Positions 22,822 through 32,414 of a DNA stretch of 64,000 nt are shown here, one piece after another. The notes under the pieces are model-generated. The model saw nothing but the letters and a program-made list of their open reading frames with translations, was not told the DNA's origin and did no database searches. Numbering within the stretch: the first letter of the stretch is position 1; each line of letters opens with the position of its first letter. A program made the position numbers and the translations under genes. The stretch is from Alkalibacterium sp049389645 (GTDB lineage Bacteria > Bacillota > Bacilli > Lactobacillales > Carnobacteriaceae_A). The stretch covers positions 62,001 through 126,000 of the forward strand of contig NZ_CP186540.1 in NCBI RefSeq assembly GCF_049389645.1. Direction: 5' to 3'.

Positions 22822-25475
22822 TATGCCACCCCCACTTCTATTTTAGGTACACCGTTGGCAACCGTTATTTTCCACTTGAAGAAGGCGCCTGTCACACTGT
22901 CTTTGATGGTGTAACGGGAATCATAGAAAGAGAGGGTCTTAGCTCCATTAGGTCCAGTTGAAAGGAACTCATAGGTGAAGAACACTAAATCTCCATCTAC
23001 TAACTCTGGGTGTTTGACTGCTGTGTCTGTGAGGATAGCTTTTGATACGTCTAAATCACGTTCCTCACCTGTCATCCAGTCCACTACGGATAAGCGTTCT
23101 AATGCTTTGATAGGGTGCTCGGTGTTGGTGATTGCCACGCCATTAGCGTACATCCCTGCGTTGGCTTGGAACTGCTCAAAGTAGACAGTGCCTTTAGGTT
23201 GAGAAATCAGGTGACCACTTGTGACGTTAGGGTGGATTATTGGTGTAGCTAGTTGGTAGTAGATTTTAGTGCCTGCTAGGTTTGCTTGGGCTGATGCTAG
23301 AGTTACGTAAATTCCTTTAGGGAATGAGATGTTGAACAAAGTCGGTTCAAACCAATGCTGCCATATGTTTTCTACTGAATCAAATGCAGTATACCCTTTT
23401 GGAGACGTTCTGTTTGTAAGCATTTTAAAGGGGTCTTCGTTAACATTAAAAGTAGCTCCAGAAATATCTAAATTGCCAAGTACGCTGTTTGAAACTCTTA
23501 CTCTGTCTACATTTGTACGTGGTTCTAAAACGTAAATATCACTAGCAACCAACGTATACTCCCCAACCCTCTGCACAAAGTCCCCATTGGCGGTAATCTC
23601 ATCAGCTACCCCGTTAGGTAAACGGTTGAGTTTGACAGGCTCGATGTATTTGAGCGTTTCTGTGTAAGGCTCATATGGGGTGGCGGTTGTTCCATGTTCT
23701 AGTTGGAGGTCAGATACAACAGTTACTGGTTGGTTTTTACCCCATACTTCAAATACGTATGTGCCGCCAATTGGTGTTGTTTTAAACTCAAGCTTATCTG
23801 TCAAACTCATCCAAACCTGATTTGTGGGTAAATGCTTAGCTCTGAGCTGTCCTGCACCTTTAGCTGTTAAAAAGTAAGTGGTATTTCCCGTCAGCAGCAT
23901 ACCTCCGCTATTATCTTTACCGGAGTAGTCAACAATGGAAGCAATAGTTCCAGATGTTGGGTACGTAAGTGTGAGCTTTCCATCAGAAAAACTCCCATGG
24001 TTACTCCTAATCCTTGTGTATTTAGCTATATCAATCAAGTTCTTCTCAACACTCTTGACCCGTCCAGGTGTGAAAGACTTAGTGCCGTTGAAGTAGGTGT
24101 CAAAGATGATGTCACACACTTCTTTAGTAGGCTCATTGCCTGCGCCAAAGCTTTGAGTGAGGTTGATTAGTTGGATGTCATCAGCATATATATAACCACC
24201 ATCAGTAGCTATGCGACCAATAATGACACGTTCATGAGCCAAAGTACTTGTTATAATTGTTGATACTCTGCTCATGTTTGTGGTTAATGGTACTGCGTTT
24301 GTTATTGCACCATGTCCTGCGGTTAATAGACCTACTTGAATAGTGGCAGATATTACTGTGCTGTCTTTTCTTACACCTGCGCTAATGTAATACTTATTAT
24401 TTAAGATAGTATTTCCACTAATATATTGACCTACACCACCTGAAATGTTTAAAGATATAAACTTAAGAATACCATTGGTTACACTTACGTCGCTTACCTC
24501 TAAATATCCTGCCCACCCTGTCAACCCATCACTAAAGTCACCATTCTTAATCAGCTGAGTAGCTGTAAACCCCTTAAGGGTAGCGTCCAAAGCGCCATTT
24601 CCTGTGTTCACGGGAAGACTGGCTATCTTAGCGTTTGTGGAAACCGTTTGGGTGGCTTCTTGATTGACGTTGACGTTGGAGACCCGTTTTTCTAGGTCGG
24701 TGGTTTTCTTCTCTGTCTTGACTGTTTGAAGTTGAGTGGCTTCTAGTTTTCCATCGAATCCTGTGTAGAACTCACTGCGAGTAGCTTCTGCTTCCATTCG
24801 TGACTGTTCTTGTTGCGCCCTGGTCCCTTCTTCGATGACACGACTCTCTTCATTGCTGATCCGTTCACTTTCGGATAACCCTCTGGTCTCTTCGTTATCA
24901 ACCCGGACGTCCTCGTTCGTCTGACGCGCCTGTTCATTTGTATTAAAAGTGGATTGACGGGTAGACTCGTTAGCGTTAAAAGTTGACTGCCTACTTGTTT
25001 GAGTATTATCGAAATCGGTTTGACGCTGTGATTCGTTCGTTTTCATCTCTGCAATGAATTCGCCCGCTTCTCTTGTTAACGTTGTCCAGTCATGGATCAT
25101 GACTTCTGTTGCTACGACGCTGTCCAACCCTGTTTCTACGTTAAATTCAAATTTTTCAGATGCGATTTCTTTGTCATTATCAGTAACGACTAACTGAGTT
25201 TTAGCAACCCCGCTGTGCTGGCCCTGGTTACTTGTTAAGATGTACGTGTATAACGTTTCATCCGCTTGGATGTTCTCTGTTTGGTAAAACGACCCGTCTT
25301 TCATGTATAGCAATACATACGCGCTTTTACCAACTAGCTCATCAGCTTGCATGTCCATGATTTTAAAATGTAACTTGACTGATCTTCTATCGTTTGTAAA
25401 AACGGTTGGTATTGTCAACTTCCTTCTTGTCCCTGTGCTTTTTAGGAAGACCTCAAATATTGGCTCTTTAAACAT
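22821..25475 (-). CDS. Baseplate upper protein / receptor-binding fibre
   Basis: An 884-aa protein. Residues about 1-140 resemble the BppU N-terminal domain that docks on the phage baseplate (IPTVFTNDRRSVKLHFKI, NQGQHSGVAKTQLVVTDN). Residues about 150-245 are a charged coiled coil with Arg every 7 or 11 residues (TRQSTFNANES, NEETRGLSESER). Beyond are two beta-rich domains, including a carbohydrate-binding-module-like segment (LIKNGDFSDGLTGWAGYLEV) and a C-terminal part with WKITVANGVPKIEVGVA at the end. It probably binds the host wall polysaccharide. Confidence 0.78.
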   Translation of the reverse strand: MFKEPIFEVFLKSTGTRRKLTIPTVFTNDRRSVKLHFKIMDMQADELVGKSAYVLLYMKDGSFYQTENIQADETLYTYILTSNQGQHSGVAKTQLVVTDNDKEIASEKFEFNVETGLDSVVATEVMIHDWTTLTREAGEFIAEMKTNESQRQTDFDNTQTSRQSTFNANESTRQSTFNTNEQARQTNEDVRVDNEETRGLSESERISNEESRVIEEGTRAQQEQSRMEAEATRSEFYTGFDGKLEATQLQTVKTEKKTTDLEKRVSNVNVNQEATQTVSTNAKIASLPVNTGNGALDATLKGFTATQLIKNGDFSDGLTGWAGYLEVSDVSVTNGILKFISLNISGGVGQYISGNTILNNKYYISAGVRKDSTVISATIQVGLLTAGHGAITNAVPLTTNMSRVSTIITSTLAHERVIIGRIATDGGYIYADDIQLINLTQSFGAGNEPTKEVCDIIFDTYFNGTKSFTPGRVKSVEKNLIDIAKYTRIRSNHGSFSDGKLTLTYPTSGTIASIVDYSGKDNSGGMLLTGNTTYFLTAKGAGQLRAKHLPTNQVWMSLTDKLEFKTTPIGGTYVFEVWGKNQPVTVVSDLQLEHGTTATPYEPYTETLKYIEPVKLNRLPNGVADEITANGDFVQRVGEYTLVASDIYVLEPRTNVDRVRVSNSVLGNLDISGATFNVNEDPFKMLTNRTSPKGYTAFDSVENIWQHWFEPTLFNISFPKGIYVTLASAQANLAGTKIYYQLATPIIHPNVTSGHLISQPKGTVYFEQFQANAGMYANGVAITNTEHPIKALERLSVVDWMTGEERDLDVSKAILTDTAVKHPELVDGDLVFFTYEFLSTGPNGAKTLSFYDSRYTIKDSVTGAFFKWKITVANGVPKIEVGVA

Positions 25476-25488
25476 TTACTCACTCCTT

Positions 25489-27171
25489 TTAATTTCCTAA
25501 TTTGATGACACTCATGGTGAACCATGCTGAATATGATAGTGTGATTGCTCCTTCGCCAGCAGTAATACTAATGCCTGTTGCTGTGCTGGCGTTTAGAGTA
25601 GTTCTTGACATTTGAGATTCATACCATTGGTTGACAATTGCAACTTGAGAAGTGAGGGTGCTTACCGACGGCGACACCACTACGAGATATATTCCTCGTT
25701 CGGGTATAGGTATGTTAAACGTTCCGCCATTAGCTGAATGCTGAAATATCACTTTAGGCAGATTGTGCCTATCGACTTGTAAAGTGCCACCAACGTTTTC
25801 GTCATACGTCCCGCCAAAGGCCATACCTAATCCGCTCGAAGCAAAGTTGATTAAACTGAAAGTTGAAAGAATGCTGGTGTATGCCGGAATGCTCGAAAAG
25901 TGATCACTGGCAACGACTTGAATGTCATACGCGTAATCTACATCCGCCGGGAACGTATAACTCCCGTTACCGCTAGAAAGAGTTTCTTCTACGAAATCGG
26001 CTTCTTCTGTGCGTTTGTAGCGCACTTGATACCCTTTGCTATTAGATCCGTTCAAACTGCTGATAGCGATGGCATATTCGACAGTTCCGTATTCGCCATC
26101 GTCGTTTCTTTCACCATTCGCATTCGAACGGTAAGCGTCGGTTATTCTAGGTTGTGGATTGGAATATTGATACACAGTAACGGTTGTACTGCCTGAAACC
26201 GTCTGACCGCGCGTGTTCGTGTATTTAACTGAAATGGTATTCGTTCCGCTTGTTTTTAACGTAGCCGTTGTGCCTGTTTTAGCGTTGAACGTCTGGCCAT
26301 TGACTTTCATTTCAACGCTACCGTCACGCGCCCCATAACTAGCCGATGTCGCTACCGACATTTTAAGCTTTGACTGGTATTGTACGTAGACACCTAAATT
26401 ACTAGAGATGTCGCTGACGTCTTCCGATACCGATATGCTACTGATTACCGGTATTAGGCTCGAGTGCACGCTAACTGTTGCGTCTCGAGTTAATATGCCG
26501 CCAATGTTTGTGCTTCCGTTTCTTGTTTGCACACGCAACTGAGCCGTCATAGATGTGGTGTTTCTTAAGATGTTAAGTATTTGGTTAGACGATTCGATGC
26601 TTAGAGTTAAACTGGTCGGCAAGTTTTGCCCGTTCCACGATTGAATATCTGTGCCGTTTACTCTTAAGGTTATATTGTGTGTAAAAGAAGACGATTCTCT
26701 TTCTAAGCTCAATGAGAACGCGTTTGTTTGGCCATCCTTTATGGAAAAGTTGCCGACCGACTTAAGGGTACTCGCTCGTGGTATCGTGTCCAATGTAGCC
26801 GTACCACTGAAGCTGTAGCTCCCTAAGCTGGTTCCCGTGCTGCTTGAGGATGCGCTTATCGCAATTGATTTCTTACCGTCAGAGTTATGATCAACTTTAA
26901 GAGTACGTGTCCAAACGACTTCTCTGGACTTTCCCCGGATGTCGAATGTTCTGCTCTGTGTAATTTTGTTTCCGTTTATAGTGAATGCTACACTGTGCCC
27001 GTTCGCGTTCCATGAACCCCAAGAGGTGTTCTTTCTAAGAAAAACCAATGAAACGGTAACGTCTGAATAGTTGTTAGGTGGTGCGGCCGCTTTTGAAGAC
27101 CACTCAAGCACAGGTTGAACGTTATTTGTACTTGTTCCGCTAAAGCTACCTGGTATTATTCCGCTAGCCAT
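25489..27171 (-). CDS. DUF859-type minor structural (fibre) protein
   Basis: A 560-aa beta-rich, Ser/Thr-rich phage protein. Residues 1-135 match the DUF859 siphovirus structural style (MASGIIPGSFSGTS, NTSWGSWNANGHSVAFTING, DTIPRAS). Several Ig-like or fibronectin-like repeats follow to about residue 430, and a C-terminal domain of about 110 residues (GLGMAFGGTYDENVGG) may be a receptor-binding head. It lies between Tal and the baseplate protein and is probably a tail-tip accessory for host attachment. Confidence 0.75.
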   Translation of the reverse strand: MASGIIPGSFSGTSTNNVQPVLEWSSKAAAPPNNYSDVTVSLVFLRKNTSWGSWNANGHSVAFTINGNKITQSRTFDIRGKSREVVWTRTLKVDHNSDGKKSIAISASSSSTGTSLGSYSFSGTATLDTIPRASTLKSVGNFSIKDGQTNAFSLSLERESSSFTHNITLRVNGTDIQSWNGQNLPTSLTLSIESSNQILNILRNTTSMTAQLRVQTRNGSTNIGGILTRDATVSVHSSLIPVISSISVSEDVSDISSNLGVYVQYQSKLKMSVATSASYGARDGSVEMKVNGQTFNAKTGTTATLKTSGTNTISVKYTNTRGQTVSGSTTVTVYQYSNPQPRITDAYRSNANGERNDDGEYGTVEYAIAISSLNGSNSKGYQVRYKRTEEADFVEETLSSGNGSYTFPADVDYAYDIQVVASDHFSSIPAYTSILSTFSLINFASSGLGMAFGGTYDENVGGTLQVDRHNLPKVIFQHSANGGTFNIPIPERGIYLVVVSPSVSTLTSQVAIVNQWYESQMSRTTLNASTATGISITAGEGAITLSYSAWFTMSVIKLGN

Positions 27172-28788
27172 CTAATCCACCACCCTTTTGAAGTCTAACG
27201 ACCCGTTAGCTCGAGGGACAAAACCAAAGTTACCGAATTGTGCTTTCTCGAAAAAGTTAGCCTTTTTAATATTGATGGTATCCTCTTCCAGCCACATGAC
27301 ATCTTCACTATTCCTAGACATTGCCCATTTGTCACTTTCGAATCGGGTAATCAAATCGTTGTTAACTTCTCCTAAAATGATATTCCCATCAACAAAACGG
27401 ATATAACTTTCTATCAAATTGAATTCAGCTCGCGCATTGTCATCGACATCGTTTATCGTTGTAGTCAATTCTGTAAAAGTGAAGTCAAACGCCTCTTTCG
27501 TCTGTTCGAATCCTGTTGACGTTTCCGTTTGCAACGTTTCAAAAGCGTTGATTGATACATATGTTTCTTCGACTTCTTGCTTGATAGACTCGGCTGTCTG
27601 AGTGATGCTAGAAGTAAGAAGGGTTATTTGGTTATTAATAATGTCTTTAAGTTCTTTTTCCGTAATTTCTCTGTCTTCGTTTATTTCCCGAATGACCTTC
27701 TCTGTGTTATTTTGCCGTTCAGAGAACGTTTCATAGTTGATACCTAGCGTTAACGTGTTCTTAGAAGGGTCAGTTAAATGGATCTGCATCTTAGTTACAA
27801 GCATCATTCCTTCGAGCAAATGCACCGGGCTGTCCGTTTCCACATATTCGAAAAAGCGTATCTTATCAATTTCGTTATCCGTCATAGACAAATCTATCGC
27901 ATTCAAATCGAGCGAAACAGCTAAATTAATACGTTTCGCTAATTCGCTTCTAGCTCTTTGCATTAAGTTCTCACCGATCGTTATGTCATCCCACGTTTCA
28001 GTATCGTAAATCCAACCGTATTTGCTGACCGCTTCTACGTCGTAAACGTAATCCACCCCATCATTAACGGATGCTATGGTCAATCTGTTTTCAGCTTCTT
28101 CATCTTCGCTTTCAAGCTTTGTACCATACGGAATCAAAGCGGTTATGATGTCGGCACCTTTAATGGTTTTGGTTAGATCAAGTAGATTTTCGCCTAGTTT
28201 AATCGGTTGTTCCGATTTGTAAGGCGAGTCTTCTAAATAATCGATGTAGTTAACATTGTTTTCACGTCTAACGATCAGGTAACCACCCATAAGGTCCAGC
28301 AAACGATTCGTGATCACTTCCCAAGTTTTCAAGGTGTTGATGCTTGAGCGCACGATATAGTTGTTAGGGTCTTCAACCGTTACGTTCCCTAGTGTGAATT
28401 GCTTCCAATCGTCAACCTGGCTGTTATGTTCATCGATGATCAGCTGAACGAATCCATCAACGTCTCCGGAATAACTAAAGGGTCGGATGACGGAATCGTT
28501 GAAGTAAGCCAATTCGCCCTCGCAAACGATTTTCTTAGCGTTATAAAAGTCTGTCTCATCATCTAAAACGCGTCCTCTAAACCATAAATAACCATCTTGA
28601 TAAACTTCGATGATAGACTTCAACCGGTCAATCCTGTTGTACATCGCATGTGACGGATAAATGGTGAAGTCAAAGCCTAACGTCGTGTTTGTCTCTAAGG
28701 ATAAGACAGGGTCTATGATGTTCAACTCTTCAACTTCTGGATGAAATAGCAGCTCTCCATCGCAATGAACTGAATACATCAAATCCAC
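27172..28788 (-). CDS. Tail-associated protein (Tal / prophage tail endopeptidase family)
   Basis: A 538-aa protein. Its first 350 residues resemble the gp27-like hub fold of Tal proteins (LSLETNTTLGFDFTIYPSH, NTLKTWEVITNRLLDLMGGY, DIITALIPYG). A helical region follows around 360-460 (EINEDREITEKELKDIINNQ) with a short beta C-terminus. It has no obvious peptidase or lysozyme extension, so it is the hub rather than a wall-degrading variant. It overlaps dit by 10 bases and is followed directly by the fibre gene. Confidence 0.82.
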   Translation of the reverse strand: MDLMYSVHCDGELLFHPEVEELNIIDPVLSLETNTTLGFDFTIYPSHAMYNRIDRLKSIIEVYQDGYLWFRGRVLDDETDFYNAKKIVCEGELAYFNDSVIRPFSYSGDVDGFVQLIIDEHNSQVDDWKQFTLGNVTVEDPNNYIVRSSINTLKTWEVITNRLLDLMGGYLIVRRENNVNYIDYLEDSPYKSEQPIKLGENLLDLTKTIKGADIITALIPYGTKLESEDEEAENRLTIASVNDGVDYVYDVEAVSKYGWIYDTETWDDITIGENLMQRARSELAKRINLAVSLDLNAIDLSMTDNEIDKIRFFEYVETDSPVHLLEGMMLVTKMQIHLTDPSKNTLTLGINYETFSERQNNTEKVIREINEDREITEKELKDIINNQITLLTSSITQTAESIKQEVEETYVSINAFETLQTETSTGFEQTKEAFDFTFTELTTTINDVDDNARAEFNLIESYIRFVDGNIILGEVNNDLITRFESDKWAMSRNSEDVMWLEEDTINIKKANFFEKAQFGNFGFVPRANGSLDFKRVVD

Positions 28789-29429
28789 CCCTCTTGATAC
28801 CTTATTTTTATAGATGTGTTCGCTGCTGCTTCTAGCGTTAAATCGTTAATGCCTTCATTGAAATATATACTGGTAAACCGATGCTCTCCCGCGCTCATTG
28901 TTCGAGAGAGGTTATTAAACCGAACGGTTAACTCTTTATCTGTAATAAACGTCGGAATGACTGCTTTACGGCTGTTCCATAGATGAACTTCCATACTCAA
29001 GCTGTCCATCGTATTGAATTGATGCTCTGTTACTTCGTGTTTATATTTCCACGGATGACACTGCCCGGTTATCGTAACAACGTCTAACACGCCATCAGGT
29101 TCTATAGAAACGTCGAAACGCCCTGTCACGTAATACTCAGGTTCTTTTTCATACCTGACCGTTCGGACACGTCCATGTAAAAAGGAACGAATGCTGTTGA
29201 TAGCTAGTTCTTTGTGCGGGTGATCAGGCTTAATGTAGAACTGAACTTCTAACTCTCTTGGGTGATACTTCACTTCTTTAGTCAGAGCCTCTGTTAAATC
29301 GAGCTGTCCATCACCCGCGGGTAAATCAATGTAAATCGTTTTAGGTTCTGGTTCTCTCAATACATAAGAAGCGGCAGTAATTCCCCAATCATCAAATGAT
29401 GCTTGTTCATCAAAATAAACTTGAAACAC
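28779..29429 (-). CDS. Distal tail protein (Dit)
   Basis: A 216-aa protein of Dit type: a ring-forming hub adaptor between tail tube and tip. Features: SFDDWGITAASYVLREPEPKT near residue 11, the belt LTKEVKYHPRELEVQFYIKP, and FDVSIEPDGVLDVVTITGQC before a C-terminal galectin-like domain. The order tape measure-Dit-Tal is diagnostic. It lacks the carbohydrate-binding insertion of 'evolved' Dit proteins. Confidence 0.85.
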   Translation of the reverse strand: MFQVYFDEQASFDDWGITAASYVLREPEPKTIYIDLPAGDGQLDLTEALTKEVKYHPRELEVQFYIKPDHPHKELAINSIRSFLHGRVRTVRYEKEPEYYVTGRFDVSIEPDGVLDVVTITGQCHPWKYKHEVTEHQFNTMDSLSMEVHLWNSRKAVIPTFITDKELTVRFNNLSRTMSAGEHRFTSIYFNEGINDLTLEAAANTSIKIRYQEGWI

Positions 29430-29430
29430 G

Positions 29431-31641
29431 TTATCTCCCCCGCTTCTTCAGATTTGCTTTGTTTTCTAATTCTTTATCCATTGGATCCCGTGTTACTCGT
29501 GCAATGACTCGACCGTCTAGTTCGACATTGACAATAACCGGTCTGTCGCCAACGCTTCTAATTTCATTCAGAATGCCTTGTAGCATCTGTTTGATATCGT
29601 GTAAGTCAAATCCACTGGCTTGTGCAATACCGGCGCCTATACCTGCTAGATTGCTTGCGTTCAGAGGTAATACTGCTTCTCTTCCAGCTTCTCCGCCGAC
29701 TTGTACGCTATTGCCGTTCATTCCGAACGCTGTGGCTTTTTCTAAGATACCACCTTGAGCGAACCAGTCGACTTTCAACTTAGGCACGCCTTCTTTAATC
29801 CAATTTATCGGATTAGCAGAACCGGACACGCTGAATTTAGGCATCTTAATTTTAGGTAACTTCCACTTAAAGTTAAAGAAGCCTTTTATTTTATCTATGG
29901 CCGTTTTAACTGCATCGCGTGCACGATTTACCGGTTTCATGATGTTGTCGTAGACTTCACCAAATTTACTTTTGACGTTTGAAACCGTTTCTTGAATTTT
30001 GCTTACTATGCCGGTTTTGATCTCGTTAAATTTGGACAGGACGCCGTTTTTTATTTCAGTCACTTTGCTAACAAAATCGTTTTTCATCTTTTGGGCATTG
30101 CTAATGACGCCAGATACTAACTCTTTTACTTTTGAGACTGATTTTTGCCATAACTCAACAAAGAAACCAACAACCGCATCTTTCATTCCTTGAACTGTTT
30201 TTCTAACTTTAGTATCAAAATCCCAGAATGCTTTTATTACGGCATCCTTCATTCCTTGTACTGACTTTCTAACTTTTGTATCAAAATCCCAAAACGATTT
30301 AATAACTGCGTCTTTCATTTTTTGTACAGTTTCTCTTAATTTTCGGTCTAACTCGACAAAAAAGTTGACGACTGATTGGACCATTTTCTGTACAGTTTCT
30401 CTGGCCTTGGCATCGAACTCCCAAAACGCATCAATGACCGCTTGTTTCATTTTTTGCACAATTTCTCTTAAACGTCTGTCTAAGTCAACGAAAAAGTCAA
30501 CAACTGCCTGCACCATTTTTTGAACGGCCGCTTGCACAGCTAAGTGCATCTGCGTGGATTTTTCAACAACTGTATCCCAGTTCTTCCAAAGCATGACGCC
30601 AATGCCTATTAAAAGCGCTATGATTGCTATGACGGTCCCAACTGGACTGACTAGGAATAAGAATGCACCCACTAATAACTTGAGCACTCCGATCACTTTA
30701 GCGACAATCAACAGCACTGGACCAATCGCTGCCAATATACCTATCCATTTCAAAATGTTTTGTTGTGCGGATCCGTCCAAACTGGTGAACCATGTAATGA
30801 CGTCTGAGATTTTATCTGCAAATCTTCCAACTGCCGGAATAACATGATCACGTAGAACGGGTAACAGTTGGTCCCTGAATATAGGCAGAAAGTTATTCGA
30901 TATTTCTCTGAACGCTCCGCCGAACTCGTTCTTTAGCCGTTCCATTTCTTGTCTGAATGCGTTAGCGTCCTGGAGGCCTTCTTCGCTCATGACTGTATTT
31001 AGTTCGTGAGCTTCGTCTCTCGTATTCGCTATTTCATCAGCGCCCATTCCTAATATAGGAGCTAGGTCTTGCCAAGCACCACCGAACAATTGAGAACCGA
31101 TGACGTTTCGTTCAATTGGGTCTTCTATCTCTGCTAAAGAATTCATAAGCAAGTCAACTTGTTCATCAGGAGAAAGTTTGTTCAGTTCGTCGTAACTAAT
31201 ACCTAACTTTTCCATTCCTTCTGTGGCTTTTCCGCCTTCTGCTTCCAGTTGAGGTAATCGTTTAATTAACCCGGTTACAGCCGTCGTGACAGCCTCTCCG
31301 CTCACGCCCGCTATATCGGCAACGTAAGCCCATTCTTGAATCGAATCGGTAGATAGACCAGTAATATCTCTTAAGTCAAGTACTCTGTCAGCATAATCGC
31401 CAGTTTTAGTCATCAGCCCAAAAATACCAGCGGCGGCTCCGACTATCGGACCAGTTACCCATGTGCTCATGCCTTTTCCAACCGTGCCTATGGCTTTCTC
31501 TGCCTTGCCTAAACCTTCCTGCATACGTTCGCCTATAGACTTGCTTGTTTCTCTTGCTTTTCCTTCAGTCGATTCTAACTCGCTGTTTGCATCGCTGCTG
31601 TCCATGCCGACCGTTCCCATTATTTTAAAGAGTTCAAACAT
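29431..31641 (-). CDS. Tape measure protein
   Basis: A 736-aa tail-length determinant. Residues about 70-260 match the phage tail tape-measure core (LRDITGLSTDSIQEWAYVAD, IGSQLFGGAWQDLAPILGMG). Hydrophobic segments lie around 300-350. Residues about 365-510 carry successive 22-residue repeats with Phe/Trp-Phe-Asp or Phe-Phe-Val-Asp-Leu-Asp cores (KQAVIDAFWEFDAKARETVQ, KDAVIKSFWDFDTKVRKSVQ, KDAVIKAFWDFDTKVRKTVQ). The C-terminus has a Gly-rich AFGMNGNSVQVGGEAG segment. There is no visible peptidase domain. Confidence 0.9.
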   Translation of the reverse strand: MFELFKIMGTVGMDSSDANSELESTEGKARETSKSIGERMQEGLGKAEKAIGTVGKGMSTWVTGPIVGAAAGIFGLMTKTGDYADRVLDLRDITGLSTDSIQEWAYVADIAGVSGEAVTTAVTGLIKRLPQLEAEGGKATEGMEKLGISYDELNKLSPDEQVDLLMNSLAEIEDPIERNVIGSQLFGGAWQDLAPILGMGADEIANTRDEAHELNTVMSEEGLQDANAFRQEMERLKNEFGGAFREISNNFLPIFRDQLLPVLRDHVIPAVGRFADKISDVITWFTSLDGSAQQNILKWIGILAAIGPVLLIVAKVIGVLKLLVGAFLFLVSPVGTVIAIIALLIGIGVMLWKNWDTVVEKSTQMHLAVQAAVQKMVQAVVDFFVDLDRRLREIVQKMKQAVIDAFWEFDAKARETVQKMVQSVVNFFVELDRKLRETVQKMKDAVIKSFWDFDTKVRKSVQGMKDAVIKAFWDFDTKVRKTVQGMKDAVVGFFVELWQKSVSKVKELVSGVISNAQKMKNDFVSKVTEIKNGVLSKFNEIKTGIVSKIQETVSNVKSKFGEVYDNIMKPVNRARDAVKTAIDKIKGFFNFKWKLPKIKMPKFSVSGSANPINWIKEGVPKLKVDWFAQGGILEKATAFGMNGNSVQVGGEAGREAVLPLNASNLAGIGAGIAQASGFDLHDIKQMLQGILNEIRSVGDRPVIVNVELDGRVIARVTRDPMDKELENKANLKKRGR
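30180..30540 (-). repeat. 22-residue (66-bp) repeats in the tape measure gene
   Basis: About six imperfect in-frame copies alternate between KDAVIK.FWDFDTKVR and KMVQ.VV.FFV.LDR.LR types. Two adjacent FWDFDTKVRK units are nearly identical in DNA (about 30185-30300), pointing to recent duplication. Confidence 0.75.
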
Positions 31642-32413
31642 TAATCATTGCCACCACCTTTACCAATAGCTTTACCTAATACCAAGCTTGCGTTTTCTAA
31701 CGCTTTTTGTTCTTTATTCTTATCTATTTTCTTACGTTTCTGACTTGCGCTGGAGCTATCTTTGTAATTTTTCTCTTTCCATTTCTTGTAACTCAATCCG
31801 CTTTCGGAGTGCATCCAAAGGTTTTCCATCTTCTCTTCTTGTTCTTCTTTAGATAACCACAAGATAAAATCCGCTGTCTTCTCCAAGTTGTACGTTCTAA
31901 GGAGAACAAGCGGACTACCATAGCGTTTAAATAACGTGTCTTTTAGCCAATGCTCGCCGTCGTCAATTAAACCAACGTAGCGATAGATGAGAAAAAATCT
32001 TTCAGTTCTTCTTTCTTCGTGAATTGTTTGATCAGACTAGCGTATTCAACTAAAGACAAGTTCTTTATAGTTTTTACATCCGTGTCTGTTAATTCTGCCA
32101 AAAATGGATTGATTTCATTTCTTAATTTATTCGCATTACGGATAGCTTTGGCAATGATCTTTGCACCGAAGTGAGAAGAGCGTAACGCCCTCTCTTTATC
32201 GGCTTCTAGTTGTTTAATCGCTAAATTATCTGTTTCTTTTTTTGTCGGTTGTTTCTTCTTACGACCGTTGAGGTCAATCACTTTTTGGTCAACCTCGTCT
32301 TTAATGTTTGTCTCGAACAACTCTTTGAATTCGTCTTCAATTTCTAATTGACCGATGATGTTCAGCATAGTGAATAGATCGTCGCCTTTTAATTCTCTCA
32401 TTCTAAGTTCCAT
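31641..32413 (-). CDS. Tail assembly chaperone gpGT (-1 frameshift product)
   Basis: Reading the gpG frame to the slippery heptamer TTTTTTC at 31997-31991 and then shifting -1 gives an open frame that runs through GLIDDGEHWLKDTLFKRYGS and ENLWMHSESGLSYKKWKEK to the stop at 31641. Without the shift, the region 31886-31966 has no start or role, although it codes sensibly. The layout matches gpG/gpGT of lambda-like and many Gram-positive siphophages, where the fusion recruits the tape measure protein. The tape measure gene starts exactly at the fusion's end. Alternative: a separate 81-aa protein from a TTG at 31886, which lacks a good ribosome binding site. Confidence 0.75.
31967..32413 (-). CDS. 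Tail assembly chaperone gpG
   Basis: A 148-aa helical, charged protein between major tail protein and tape measure gene, the standard place of gpG. It begins MELRMRELKGDDLFTML and ends SSIATLV. The last codons contain the slippery GAT TTT TTC, so most ribosomes stop at 31967 and a minority make gpGT. Its family is tail assembly chaperone by position and architecture rather than by strong sequence recognition. Confidence 0.78.
   Translation of the reverse strand: MELRMRELKGDDLFTMLNIIGQLEIEDEFKELFETNIKDEVDQKVIDLNGRKKKQPTKKETDNLAIKQLEADKERALRSSHFGAKIIAKAIRNANKLRNEINPFLAELTDTDVKTIKNLSLVEYASLIKQFTKKEELKDFFSSIATLV
31991..31997 (-). promoter_or_regulatory. Programmed -1 frameshift slippery site
   Basis: The minus strand has T TTT TTC in the gpG phase (codons GAT TTT TTC at 31999-31991), a canonical XXXYYYZ heptamer. 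The new frame is open to 31641. It lies 24 bases before the gpG stop. Confidence 0.75.
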
Positions 32414-32414
32414 A

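Noticed and set aside
31641..31886. Separate 81-aa gene starting at a TTG before the tape measure gene
   Set aside because: The frame extends upstream without stops to the slippery site in gpG and no ribosome binding site precedes the TTG, so a frameshift product explains it better.
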